Assembly: GCF_046557615.1 (NCBI RefSeq)
Contig: NZ_JBKIII010000002.1
Span: 372,001 to 436,000, forward strand
DNA from: Haloferax sp046557615
Lineage (GTDB): Archaea > Halobacteriota > Halobacteria > Halobacteriales > Haloferacaceae
DNA: 64,000 bases
Reading direction: 5' to 3'
Below the pieces are notes generated by a model. It ran no database searches, was not told where the DNA came from, and saw only the letters and a list, made by a program, of their open reading frames with translations. A program made the position numbers and the translations under genes. This document shows, one piece after another, positions 8,718-16,691 of the stretch. How positions within the stretch are numbered: the first letter of the stretch is position 1; each line of letters begins with the position of its first letter.

Positions 8718-8832
8718 GTATGACGCTTCGTGGCGGGATACAAACGGGTGGCGATTTGCGTGGACAGGGTTCGATTCGACGCATTCTGCCGAAACCCACA
8801 AGACACATGCGTCCACCAATACACGAACAGGT

Positions 8833-9762
8833 ATGCTCGGGTGGGTTCGACAGGGATTTCAGCGCGCTTACGAGCGCATGCTGCGCCGCGAAATCGGTGA
8901 CGGTCCCACTCACGTCGCAATCATTCAGGACGGAAACCGGCGCTACGCACGCGAACACGGCGAGGATGCACCAGACGGTCACCGCGCCGGAGCGCAGACG
9001 ACAGAGCGCGTCTTGGAGTGGTGCGAACAACTCGGCATCGAAGAACTCACACTTTACGCCTTCTCGACCGAGAACTTCGACCGACCGGACCACGAGCGTG
9101 AACCGTTGTTCGACCTCTTCGAGTCGAAACTCTACGAGTTCGCCAAAGCCGAGCGCGTCCACGAGAGCGAAGTCGCCATCCGCGCCATCGGCGAGGTTGA
9201 CATGCTCCCCGAGAGAGTCCAGGAGGCAATCGACTTCGCCGAGTCAGAAACCGCCCACTACGACAACTTCACGCTGAACATCGCACTCGCTTACGGTGGC
9301 CGCGCCGAACTGCTCGGGGCCGCCCGAGACGTATGTCGCGCCGTCGAATCCGGCGCACTCTCGCCCGACGAGGTCGATGTCGATGCCGTCGAATCACGTC
9401 TCTCGCGGCAACACGTCCGCGACGTTGACCTCATCATCCGCACCGGCGGCGACGAGCGAACGTCGAACTTCCTGCCGTGGCACGCCAACGGCAACGAGGC
9501 CGCAGTCTACTTCTGTGCGCCATACTGGCCGGAGTTCTCTCGAATCGACTTCCTGCGTGGCATTCGAACGTACGAATCTCGTGAGAAATCGTGGCAACGA
9601 ACCCGTACGGAGCGCGCCGTCGCACTCGTCCGTGCCGTCGCCGAAGTCGAACTGGCAGATGCAAAGACGGTGGCTGGGCGTCTTCGTCAGCAACTCTCGT
9701 CGTCTGGGGCCGCGGAGGTCACAGAGGAGTTGGCAAAGCGGAGCGAGGAATCGGCGGATTGA
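8833..9762 (+). CDS. uppS: cis-prenyltransferase, catalytic-type subunit (undecaprenyl diphosphate synthase family)
   Basis: 309 residues from the ATG at 8833. It adds isopentenyl units in cis to make the polyprenyl (dolichyl) diphosphate carrier for glycosylation. The catalytic Asp is D33 in HVAIIQDGNRRYAREHG; also present are GHRAG, YAFSTENF, RTGGDERTSNFLPW and YFCAPYWPEFSRIDF. The chain lacks the C-terminal RxG motif of homomeric enzymes and ends instead in an Ala/Glu-rich tail. The convergent neighbour six bases downstream has the opposite pattern, suggesting a two-subunit enzyme. Confidence 0.92.
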   Translation: MLGWVRQGFQRAYERMLRREIGDGPTHVAIIQDGNRRYAREHGEDAPDGHRAGAQTTERVLEWCEQLGIEELTLYAFSTENFDRPDHEREPLFDLFESKLYEFAKAERVHESEVAIRAIGEVDMLPERVQEAIDFAESETAHYDNFTLNIALAYGGRAELLGAARDVCRAVESGALSPDEVDVDAVESRLSRQHVRDVDLIIRTGGDERTSNFLPWHANGNEAAVYFCAPYWPEFSRIDFLRGIRTYESREKSWQRTRTERAVALVRAVAEVELADAKTVAGRLRQQLSSSGAAEVTEELAKRSEESAD

Positions 9763-9768
9763 GCGCGA

Positions 9769-10377
9769 TTACCGACCATATCTTCGCTGTCTATCCTTGT
9801 AGTCCCGCAACGCCCGCAAGAAGTCGCGCTTTCTGAAATCGCGCCAGTTCACGTCGGTGAAGTAGAGTTCGGCGTAGACGGACTGCCAAATCATGAAATC
9901 CGAGAGTCGCTCGGCACCCGTTTTGATGACTAAATCCGGTTCGCTCGGGAACACGAGTCGTCGCTCGACTTCGGTGCCGTCGATGTCTTCGGGGTCGAGT
10001 TCGCCAGCGTCTACCTCTTCGGCGAGCGAGCGAACCACTTCGGCGAACTCGCGTTTCCCGCCGAGACCGATATTGACCTGAATCGGTGCGGTCGCTTGCT
10101 CGGTGTCGCCGGGTTCGCGCACCTCGATTTGCTGGGTTGCATCGAGGTTTCGAAGTTCTCGGGAGAGCGTCGGGACCACCGCCTCGTCGAGGACGCTCAC
10201 GGAGATAGTGATGCGTTCGGCACCGTACTCGAAGGCCCACTGGATGAACTTCGAGAGCGTGTCGTAGGCGCCTTGCTCCAAGAGGTCGCGTTCGGTGATG
10301 ACGAGCGCGATGTGCTGCGGCGCGGCCGTCTCGTCTAACCGGAATCTGAGCGCGAGGTAGTGGTCGTACAGTCCCAC
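9769..10377 (-). CDS. cis-prenyltransferase-like protein, non-catalytic (Nus1/NgBR-type) subunit candidate
   Basis: 202 residues, GTG start at 10375-10377. It is clearly a uppS relative: HIALVI near residue 22, TGAERLSDFMIWQSVYAELY, FTDVNWRDF. The DGNRR segment is replaced by TERDL, so the catalytic Asp becomes Thr at about residue 28. It keeps a C-terminal RRYGR, matching the RxG motif that activating subunits donate to the active site in heteromeric enzymes. Alternative: a diverged homomeric synthase, unlikely without the Asp. Divergent from the DUF92 gene, with a candidate TATA (CAATTAGG on the minus strand) near 10405. Confidence 0.85.
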   Translation of the reverse strand: MGLYDHYLALRFRLDETAAPQHIALVITERDLLEQGAYDTLSKFIQWAFEYGAERITISVSVLDEAVVPTLSRELRNLDATQQIEVREPGDTEQATAPIQVNIGLGGKREFAEVVRSLAEEVDAGELDPEDIDGTEVERRLVFPSEPDLVIKTGAERLSDFMIWQSVYAELYFTDVNWRDFRKRDFLRALRDYKDRQRRYGR

Positions 10378-10479
10378 GGCGGTTCATCCGCCGTCGTCGG
10401 ACCTAATTGTTCGGGTTCGGTTCCCTCGGGCAGGCATCGTTCGTTCAGAAACTACGACCCATTTTCGACTGCTAACACT

Positions 10480-10494
10480 CGCAGGAATCCTGCG
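10480..10494. promoter_or_regulatory. 15-bp palindrome in divergent cis-prenyltransferase/DUF92 spacer
   Basis: CGCAGGA-A-TCCTGCG is a perfect inverted repeat with a one-base centre. It lies about 17 bases upstream of the probable TATA box (GGGTTAAG, 10511-10518) of the DUF92 gene and about 100 bases upstream of the uppS-like GTG. Position fits an activator or a shared operator. Confidence 0.4.
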
Positions 10495-10542
10495 ATTTCC
10501 CATGTCGGGAGGGTTAAGTGCGCGTCGGGGAAATCGGACGAT

Positions 10543-11856
10543 GTGACTTCCACACTCCGGCGAGCGGGTGGATTCGCAGGCGTGGGGACGCTGGCACTCG
10601 CCGCACCGTCCCTCGGGAGCGCCGCGTTTGTCCCGTTCGCCGCAGTGGCACTTCTCGCCGCCTTCGTCATCGACGATGGCCCCCTCTTCGAGCTGTTTGC
10701 TCGTCCCGGCGACCGAAAAGACGGCCGACTCAACGGCCTCGCCGGGTTCGCACTCGCGGCGACCGGACTGGCACTCTTGGCGACGATTCCTCGGGTCAAA
10801 CTCCCGATGTCACTCTTCGTCGCGAGCGTCCTCATGCTGGCCTACGGCAACCTCGGTGCAAAACTCGTGGGAGAACGTTCGACCGACGACTTTCTCACGA
10901 CAGCAGGATTCGTCGCCGGGGCGTTCCTCGCCGGAACGTTCGGGCAGGTCGCAGTCGCGAGCATCTCTGACACCATCTTGTTGCTTCCGCGGTTCGCGTT
11001 CCTCGCCACACTCGGCGGACTTCTCGCGGCACTCCTTCGGACCACGCTCTACGAGCGGGACGACCCGCTCGTCATGGTCTCTATCGCCTTCGCGCTCTGG
11101 GGTGTCGACGTTCTCGCCGGACAGATTTCGACCCTCGAAGCCGCCTTCGGTATCGGCCTGACCATCGCACTGGGATACGCCGCCTACGCGATTGGCACGG
11201 CGTCGATTGCGGGCATGTTGACCGGCGTCTTTCTCGGCTTGCTCGCAACCGCACTCGGCGGCATTGGCTGGTTCATCGTCCTCATCTCGTTCTTCGGAAT
11301 TGGCGGCCTCGCAACCAAATTCCGCTACGACCAGAAAGAGTCCCGCGGCGTCGCCGAAGAGAACGAAGGTGCGCGCGGAACGGGGAACGTCCTCGGCAAC
11401 TCCGCCGTCTCGCTCGTCGCCGTCGTCGGGTTCGCACTCACGCAAACCATCGGCCATCAACTCGGCACGAATCTGTTCGTTCTCGCCTTCGCTGGCTCTG
11501 TCGCCGCCGCGATGAGCGACACGCTGTCCAGCGAAATCGGCGGTCTCTACGACAACCCACGACTCATCACCACGTTCAAGCGCGTCTCACCGGGAACCGA
11601 CGGCGCGGTGACGTGGCAGGGTGAAATCGCCGGTATCGTCGGCGGGGCAATCGTCGCTGGACTCGCGCTCGTGTTGCTTCCGCTTCCGTCGCCACTCGCC
11701 GCGTTCGCCGTCCTCGGTGGCGGCATCATCGGTATGACCGTCGATAGCCTCCTCGGCGCGACGGTCGAAGGCGCTGGGCTCGGTAACCAGGCAGTCAACT
11801 TCCTTGCGACGCTCGCTGGCGCACTCGGCGCGATGCTCGTATGGCTCCCGCTGTGA
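10543..11856 (+). CDS. DUF92 family integral membrane protein
   Basis: 437 residues from GTG 10543, chosen because a TATA-like GGGTTAAG is centred 28 bases upstream. It has about 11-12 hydrophobic segments. The C-terminal half carries the DUF92 signature: KFRYDQKESRGVAEENEG, GSVAAAMSDTLSSEIGGLYD, RLITTFKRVSPGTDGAVT and DSLLGATVEGAG. The family includes TMEM19 and plant VTE6, a phytyl-phosphate kinase. With cis-prenyltransferase genes next door, a polyprenol/dolichol-phosphate kinase role is a reasonable inference, not shown. Confidence 0.85.
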   Translation: MTSTLRRAGGFAGVGTLALAAPSLGSAAFVPFAAVALLAAFVIDDGPLFELFARPGDRKDGRLNGLAGFALAATGLALLATIPRVKLPMSLFVASVLMLAYGNLGAKLVGERSTDDFLTTAGFVAGAFLAGTFGQVAVASISDTILLLPRFAFLATLGGLLAALLRTTLYERDDPLVMVSIAFALWGVDVLAGQISTLEAAFGIGLTIALGYAAYAIGTASIAGMLTGVFLGLLATALGGIGWFIVLISFFGIGGLATKFRYDQKESRGVAEENEGARGTGNVLGNSAVSLVAVVGFALTQTIGHQLGTNLFVLAFAGSVAAAMSDTLSSEIGGLYDNPRLITTFKRVSPGTDGAVTWQGEIAGIVGGAIVAGLALVLLPLPSPLAAFAVLGGGIIGMTVDSLLGATVEGAGLGNQAVNFLATLAGALGAMLVWLPL

Positions 11857-12254
11857 CGGTTCGCCGAGCGAGTCCCGACGAACGCGCCCGTCTTTCATCC
11901 CTCCAGAAACTGCTCTCGCATCCATCTTCTGACCTGCTCGATTCGTGGCCGACAGTCGGTACAGTTCTCGTCTCGGTCGATTCCGACGACGCTCCAGTTG
12001 GGTATCTCCTCGCAATTGGTGACCACCTCGCAGAACTCGCAGTTGCCCCGGGTTTTCGGCGTGAAGGCCGTGGAACGGACCTTATCGATGCGTATCACGC
12101 CCAGCGGCCAGACTCACAGTTGACGCTCTTCGTTTATCCAGAGAACGCTGTGGCGCGGGCGTGCTACGAAAGCCTTGGATTCGAAGTAGATGGACGCGTC
12201 GCCGACGCGTTCGCTGGGGAAGAAGGGATTCGAATGATTCGCCAACCGAAGTGA
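11841..12254 (+). CDS. GNAT-family N-acetyltransferase
   Basis: 137 residues from ATG 11841. A GTG at 11853 that overlaps the upstream TGA as GTGA would give a start VTVRRAS and is equally plausible. Acetyl-CoA-binding motif A is visible as LAVAPGFRREGRGTDLI, and motif B as ARACYESLGFEVDGR. The substrate is unknown. Overlap with the DUF92 gene implies co-transcription. Confidence 0.85.
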   Translation: MAPAVTVRRASPDERARLSSLQKLLSHPSSDLLDSWPTVGTVLVSVDSDDAPVGYLLAIGDHLAELAVAPGFRREGRGTDLIDAYHAQRPDSQLTLFVYPENAVARACYESLGFEVDGRVADAFAGEEGIRMIRQPK

Positions 12255-12280
12255 GAAGCCGAGTGTTCGGTCCGACGCTC

Positions 12281-13597
12281 CTACGGGAGCAACTGACTCG
12301 CCGTGCGAACGCGAACGCTGATTGGCTTTTTGACGAACTCGCCTTTGGAGCGGCCGATGACGTGTTGGACGCCGCGTTGGGCCGCGATATCGACGAGTTT
12401 CTGACTCACTTCGCCATCGACGATGACGACGAGCGGAGCGGTGTCGGTGTGTTCGAGCGTCTCGTAAATCTTCTCGACGGCTACTTCGTCGCTCAGTTTC
12501 AGGCCGTGGTCGAGGAGTCGCGCGAGACCGCTCTCGTCGGTGACGACCTCGCTCACGTGGTCAACGAGCGTCTTGGTCTCCTGTTCGACTGCGACGGCCT
12601 CGACCGACCCTTCGTCGGCGGTGCGCTCGACTGCGACTGCGCCGCCATCCGAGGTGGTTTCGCTCGGAACCTCGGTCGGGTCTGTTGGTGTCGGCACGGC
12701 GTCATCGTCCGGTGTCGGTGGTTCTGAGAGGTGGTCGGTGTGTGTTTGGAGACTCTGTTGTGCGACGCTCACCGCGGCACGAAGGTCACCTTCGTCGGGG
12801 AGGGCCGCGAATGCGACCTTGTTTCGAAGGGACTTGATGACGGCCTCTCGTTCGAGGTCTTCGACCGACTCACCGTCGGGGGCGAACGCGACGTAGTCTA
12901 CATCCCCGACCTGTGCGAGTTCGCGGAGGATGAGTTCGCCACCCCGGTCGCCATCGAGGAAGGTGGTGACGGTGCGCTCTTGGGTGAGAGCGGCCACTTC
13001 GTCGGGGACGTTCGTGCCTTCGACGGCGACAGCGTTTTTGATGCCGTAACGAAGGAGTGTCAGCACGTCTGCGCGGCCTTCGACGACGATGATGGCATCC
13101 GAATCAGCAACACGCGGTCCGGCGGGAAGGCCGTGATAGTCGGTGATGTCCTCGACGCGAACGCTCTCTTGGACCTCTTCGAGAATCTCGGTCGAAGACA
13201 TGATGGTGTCGTCGAACGAGGTGGTGAGCAGTTCTTTCGCGCGTTCGACGACCATCCGGCGTTTGGCCTCGCGGATGTCTTCGATGTTCGTCACTTCGAT
13301 GACGGCTTGACACGGCCCGACGCGAGTGAGCGTTTCGAGTGAGGCAGCGAGGATGGCCGTCTTGACTTTATCGAGGCTACTGGCGATAGTGAGGTTCCCG
13401 AACGAGTGGCCGTTCTCGGAACTTATCTGTACGTCTATCCGACCGACTTTGGAGGACTGTTGGAGGTCGCGGAGGTCGAGTTCGTCGCCGAGCAGACCTT
13501 CGGTTTGTCCGAAGACCGCTCCAACGACGTCACTCCGTTCGACCACCCCATCGGCGGAGATTGAAGCGTGAATGAGATATTTTGCAGTGTCGTCCAT
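12281..13597 (-). CDS. dnaG: Archaeal DnaG primase
   Basis: 438 residues from the ATG at 13595-13597. TOPRIM domain in the middle: AIIVVEGRADVLTLLRYG (conserved Glu), then TFLDGDRGGELILREL with the DxD pair. N-terminal block MDDTAKYLIHASI is typical of archaeal DnaG. An acidic, Pro/Thr/Glu-rich haloarchaeal linker (~300-365) precedes a C-terminal alpha/beta domain (PLVVIVDGEVSQKLVDIAAQ). Known archaeal roles are exosome association, with primer-synthesis activity also reported. The leader appears to be ~47 nt and carries a hairpin. Confidence 0.96.
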   Translation of the reverse strand: MDDTAKYLIHASISADGVVERSDVVGAVFGQTEGLLGDELDLRDLQQSSKVGRIDVQISSENGHSFGNLTIASSLDKVKTAILAASLETLTRVGPCQAVIEVTNIEDIREAKRRMVVERAKELLTTSFDDTIMSSTEILEEVQESVRVEDITDYHGLPAGPRVADSDAIIVVEGRADVLTLLRYGIKNAVAVEGTNVPDEVAALTQERTVTTFLDGDRGGELILRELAQVGDVDYVAFAPDGESVEDLEREAVIKSLRNKVAFAALPDEGDLRAAVSVAQQSLQTHTDHLSEPPTPDDDAVPTPTDPTEVPSETTSDGGAVAVERTADEGSVEAVAVEQETKTLVDHVSEVVTDESGLARLLDHGLKLSDEVAVEKIYETLEHTDTAPLVVIVDGEVSQKLVDIAAQRGVQHVIGRSKGEFVKKPISVRVRTASQLLP

Positions 13598-13606
13598 TGA
13601 TGAAAC

Positions 13607-13618
13607 CCCCTTGCGGGG
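13607..13618 (-). promoter_or_regulatory. GNRA-tetraloop hairpin in dnaG 5' leader
   Basis: On the transcribed strand the leader reads CCCC-GCAA-GGGG, a four-pair (possibly longer) GC stem closed by a GCAA tetraloop, ending 9 bases before the dnaG ATG. Most genes in this window look leaderless, so a structured leader here is notable. Confidence 0.45.
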
Positions 13619-13666
13619 AGTGGTGAATTGATGATGATGATGCGGGGGATACCCACAGCCTACCTG

Positions 13667-13673
13667 TATATAA
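13667..13673 (-). promoter_or_regulatory. TATA box of dnaG
   Basis: TTATATA on the minus strand. A start site about 26 bases downstream (~13644) gives a leader of ~47 nt before the dnaG ATG. No start codon in frame lies at the leaderless position. Confidence 0.5.
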
Positions 13674-13731
13674 GTCATGCACGAGGGAAATATCTATCGT
13701 GGTCGTTCGATAACTACACAAAAATTTTCTC

Positions 13732-13740
13732 TTTATATAT
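13732..13740 (+). promoter_or_regulatory. Orphan TATA box opposite dnaG
   Basis: TTTATATAT on the plus strand is centred 25 bases before an ATG at 13761 that opens a 16-codon frame (stop at 13809-13811). Beyond it, transcription would run antisense into the small membrane gene at 13829-14029. It may drive a microprotein or a small RNA, or be a chance AT-rich stretch within the dnaG upstream region. Confidence 0.3.
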
Positions 13741-13828
13741 CCATTCCTGAGTCGAATATAATGGGCACTCAGAACGCAACCACGACCGTTCTGTGTGCGA
13801 AAAACGGCTAATGTGCGTCCAGTTTTGG

Positions 13829-14029
13829 TTAGTTCTCTGACGGGGTATGCTCGGTTGTGTCGTTCGAATCCGGTCGTGACTCGTCGATATCTAACTCCGT
13901 TTGACTCGCCACTACACCAAGTGCGACACCGAGCATCACGCCAACACCGGCCCCGAGCGGTCCTGCAAGGAGCAGTCCAATTCCGAAGCCGACGCCGCCG
14001 GGAATCACCACGGCGATAGGGCTAGTCAC
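13829..14029 (-). CDS. Small glycine-rich membrane protein
   Basis: 66 residues from GTG 14027-14029, two bases after the stop of the upstream isomerase-like gene, which fixes the start. The N-terminal ~45 residues are hydrophobic with a glycine-zipper pattern (PGGVGFGIGLLLAGPLGAGV, MLGVALGVVAS), giving one or two membrane segments. A short acidic C-terminal tail follows. No known family; co-transcription with the isomerase gene is likely. Confidence 0.65.
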   Translation of the reverse strand: MTSPIAVVIPGGVGFGIGLLLAGPLGAGVGVMLGVALGVVASQTELDIDESRPDSNDTTEHTPSEN

Positions 14030-14031
14030 GG

Positions 14032-14775
14032 TCAGAACGCCTCTCGAAGGCTGGAAGTCGTCTCCCCGGCCGACTCGCAGAACGCCGCGGGGTCGTCTGG
14101 GAAGTCGTGTTCGACGATTGCCCACTCGACGGCGGCGTCGCGAGCGACTGCGAGTGACGCGTCGATATCGAGTTCGCCCTCACCGAGCATCACCGGGCGA
14201 CCACCACGCTCGGCGGTTTCGTCCACCACCACGTCTTTGAGGTGGACGAGCGGCGTACGGTCGGCGTATCGAGAGATGTAGGTAATAGGGTCGGCACCGG
14301 CGGCGAGAATCCACGCGAGGTCGAGTTCGAATCCGATTCCGGACTCTTCTGCGAGTCGGTCCAGTGCGCGTTCGCCATCGACCATCGCCAGTTCGTGTTC
14401 GTGATTGTGATAGCAGAGGCGAAATCCACGGTCGTCACAACGGGCGGTCAGGTCGTCTAATCGGTGCGCCGTCTCGTCCACGGCATCGACATCTGCGAAG
14501 GCTTCTGGTGGGAGATACGGCACGACCAACGTTTCGACGCCAACTTCGCCGTATCGCTTGCAGACGGCGTCGAGGTCGGATTCGAGGTCCTCGATTGGGA
14601 CGTGTGCGGCGGGAGCGCTGAGTCCTGTCTCTGCGAGTGCATCGAGAATCGCGTCGTCGTCGTCCAAGCCAGCGAACTCCACGCCGTCGAGGCCAGCGTC
14701 GGCAACGCGTCGAACGAGTGCCGATGTCGATTCGCCGAGGTCACGCAGTGAGTACAGTTGGAGACCGAAATTCAT
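14032..14775 (-). CDS. Sugar phosphate isomerase/epimerase-like TIM-barrel protein
   Basis: 247 residues of the xylose-isomerase-like family: start FGLQLYSLRDL, GLDGVEFAGL, LVVPYLPPE, a metal-ligand segment CYHNHEHE, ELDLAWILAAG, VHLKDVV and AIVEHDFP. These supply the His/Asp/Glu ligands of a divalent-metal sugar isomerase or dehydratase. The substrate is unknown. Divergent from the DUF3311/symporter pair, which might import its substrate; this is inference. Confidence 0.88.
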   Translation of the reverse strand: MNFGLQLYSLRDLGESTSALVRRVADAGLDGVEFAGLDDDDAILDALAETGLSAPAAHVPIEDLESDLDAVCKRYGEVGVETLVVPYLPPEAFADVDAVDETAHRLDDLTARCDDRGFRLCYHNHEHELAMVDGERALDRLAEESGIGFELDLAWILAAGADPITYISRYADRTPLVHLKDVVVDETAERGGRPVMLGEGELDIDASLAVARDAAVEWAIVEHDFPDDPAAFCESAGETTSSLREAF

Positions 14776-14820
14776 CGTTCACACCTCATTTTCCCGTCAC
14801 GAAACCTTTCCGACCGGGTT

Positions 14821-14866
14821 GAAGAGGTATTATCAGTTCGATACCCCTCTTTGAAGAAAATTCTTC
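14821..14866. promoter_or_regulatory. Inverted repeats in divergent isomerase/symporter spacer
   Basis: GAAGAA-AA-TTCTTC (14853-14866) is a perfect inverted repeat with six-base arms. Just upstream, AGAGGTAT and ATACCCCTCT (14823-14850) form an imperfect one. Both lie about 50-110 bases from each of the two divergent starts. Confidence 0.35.
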
Positions 14867-14934
14867 TCCAATAGCTTCGGGTGTAGGTTAATAGAGTAAC
14901 ACTTACGTTTGGATAACTATTATTGTCTCCAATC

Positions 14935-15150
14935 ATGTCGAGAGCACGTATCGACTATCTATGGATTGCCACCTTCGCGGTCCTCGTAACGTTCGCCGTT
15001 CCGTGGTTCCTCTGGGGCGATAGCCGTGTCTTCGCAGGGTTACCACTGTGGCTCTGGTGGCACATCGGCTGGATGGGACTGGCCGCTGTGATTTTCTACC
15101 AGTTCACGCGCAGTGCGTGGGACCGTGGAATGAACGAGGTGACTCGCTGA
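14935..15150 (+). CDS. DUF3311 small membrane protein
   Basis: 71 residues from ATG 14935, two membrane segments (LWIATFAVLVTFAVPWFLWG and HIGWMGLAAVIFYQFT). This family typically precedes a sodium:solute symporter, like YhdT before PanF. Its TGA stop overlaps the symporter ATG by one base, so an accessory subunit role is likely. Confidence 0.85.
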   Translation: MSRARIDYLWIATFAVLVTFAVPWFLWGDSRVFAGLPLWLWWHIGWMGLAAVIFYQFTRSAWDRGMNEVTR

Positions 15151-16649
15151 TGGTCTCTGCCCTCGGAATCCAACTGGGAATCATCGGGATATACCTCGTC
15201 GTCGCCCTCGCAATTGGGCTTCTCGCCTATCGGCTCACCAGCAGACAGGCGGAAGATTACTATCTCGCTGGTCGTTCCATCGGCACCGTCGTTCTGCTGT
15301 TTACGACCTTCGCAACCCTCCTCTCGGCGTTTACCTTCTTCGGCGGTCCGGACCTCGCTTTCCGCGCCGGTCCCGAGTGGATTCTCGTCATGGGCGTCAT
15401 GGATGGGATTCTCTTCGCCATCCTCTGGTACCTCATCGGGTACAAACAGTGGCTCGTCGGCAAGGCACACGGCTACGTGACCCTCGGCGAGATGCTCGGC
15501 GACCGATTCGGCTCGACTCGCCTCCGTGCGCTCGTCGCCGGTATCAGCCTCTTCTGGCTCTTTCCCTACGTAATGCTCCAACAGATGGGTGCCGGTGAAG
15601 CAATCGTCGGCCTCACGAACGGTATCGTTCCCTACTGGGCCGGTGCCGCCGGTATCACGGTGTTCATGATTGCCTACGTCGTCCTCTCTGGCCTGCGTGG
15701 CGTCGCGTGGACCGACACCCTCCAAGGATTGTTCATGCTCGGCGTCGTCTGGCTGGCCGTCGGATGGGTCGCTGCCGCGGCAGGTGGCCCTGCGGCACTC
15801 TCGAACGCGCTCGTGACCAACAAGCCCGAGTTCGTCGCACTCGGCGGCGGCCTCTACACGCCGCAGTTCATCATCTCTTCGGCGATTACCATCGCCTTCG
15901 GCGTGGCGATGTTCCCGCAAATCAACCAACGCTTCTTCGTCGCGAAGTCGGCGAAAGTACTCAAACGCTCGTTCGCCCTGTGGCCCGTTCTCGTCGTCCT
16001 GCTGTTCGTTCCTGCGTTCATCCTCGGGTCGTGGGCGGCCGGACTCGGTATCTCGGTTCCTGAAGGAGCCAACGTCCTTCCCGTCCTCCTCAACGAGTAC
16101 ACGCCCGTCTGGTTCGCCGCGCTCGTCGTCGCGGGTGCGATGGCCGCGATGATGTCGTCGTCGGACTCGATGCTTCTCTCTGGGTCGTCGTACTTCACCC
16201 GTGACCTCTACCGGCCGTTCGTCGCACCCGACGCGAGCGACGCCCGCGAAGCGTGGGTTGCCCGCCTCGGTGTGGCACTCTTTGCGACGCTCACCTTCGT
16301 CGCCAGTCTGTTCCGCCCCGGGACGCTCATCGAAGTCGGTGACACCGCATTCGGTGGGTTCGCCCAGATGGCCCTGCCCGTCATCGTCGCCCTCTACTGG
16401 ACGCGAACGACGCGAACCGGGATGTTCGCCGGAATCCTCGGCGCACAGGTGTTCTACCTCGCGCACGTCTTCGTCCCACCGGTCGAAGTCGGCGGGATGG
16501 CTGTCCTCGGTGCGACGTATCTCACGTGGGACTACGCCCTCTGGGGCATGTTGCTCTCGCTGATTCTGACGGTCGGTGTCTCTGTCATCACCGCCGCCGC
16601 CCCCGACGAGAATCAGTATCGGTTCTCCGAGGAACTCCGCGCCGACTGA
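15150..16649 (+). CDS. Sodium:solute symporter (SSS family)
   Basis: 499 residues from ATG 15150, overlapping the DUF3311 stop. About 13 membrane helices. SSS landmarks: RQAEDYYLAGRSIG near residue 30, FGGPDLAFRAG, VLSGLRGVAWTDTLQGLFML, MFPQINQRFFVAKSAK and the Na-site region GAMAAMMSSSDSMLLSGSSY (16135-16194). Imports an organic solute with Na+; the substrate is not deducible. Context suggests a sugar or carboxylate. Confidence 0.92.
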   Translation: MVSALGIQLGIIGIYLVVALAIGLLAYRLTSRQAEDYYLAGRSIGTVVLLFTTFATLLSAFTFFGGPDLAFRAGPEWILVMGVMDGILFAILWYLIGYKQWLVGKAHGYVTLGEMLGDRFGSTRLRALVAGISLFWLFPYVMLQQMGAGEAIVGLTNGIVPYWAGAAGITVFMIAYVVLSGLRGVAWTDTLQGLFMLGVVWLAVGWVAAAAGGPAALSNALVTNKPEFVALGGGLYTPQFIISSAITIAFGVAMFPQINQRFFVAKSAKVLKRSFALWPVLVVLLFVPAFILGSWAAGLGISVPEGANVLPVLLNEYTPVWFAALVVAGAMAAMMSSSDSMLLSGSSYFTRDLYRPFVAPDASDAREAWVARLGVALFATLTFVASLFRPGTLIEVGDTAFGGFAQMALPVIVALYWTRTTRTGMFAGILGAQVFYLAHVFVPPVEVGGMAVLGATYLTWDYALWGMLLSLILTVGVSVITAAAPDENQYRFSEELRAD

Positions 16650-16691
16650 ATCACAACTCCTTTTTCGTGTCATCGAGTTGTCGGGATACGC

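Noticed and set aside
13829..14125. Longer 98-residue version of the small membrane protein
   Set aside because: The first 32 codons lie inside the upstream isomerase-like gene and read as Arg-rich shadow sequence; the GTG at 14027-14029 is the better start.
15096..16673. 525-codon minus-strand frame rich in Glu, Arg and Gly
   Set aside because: Antisense to the symporter; composition is that of a reversed membrane-protein gene.
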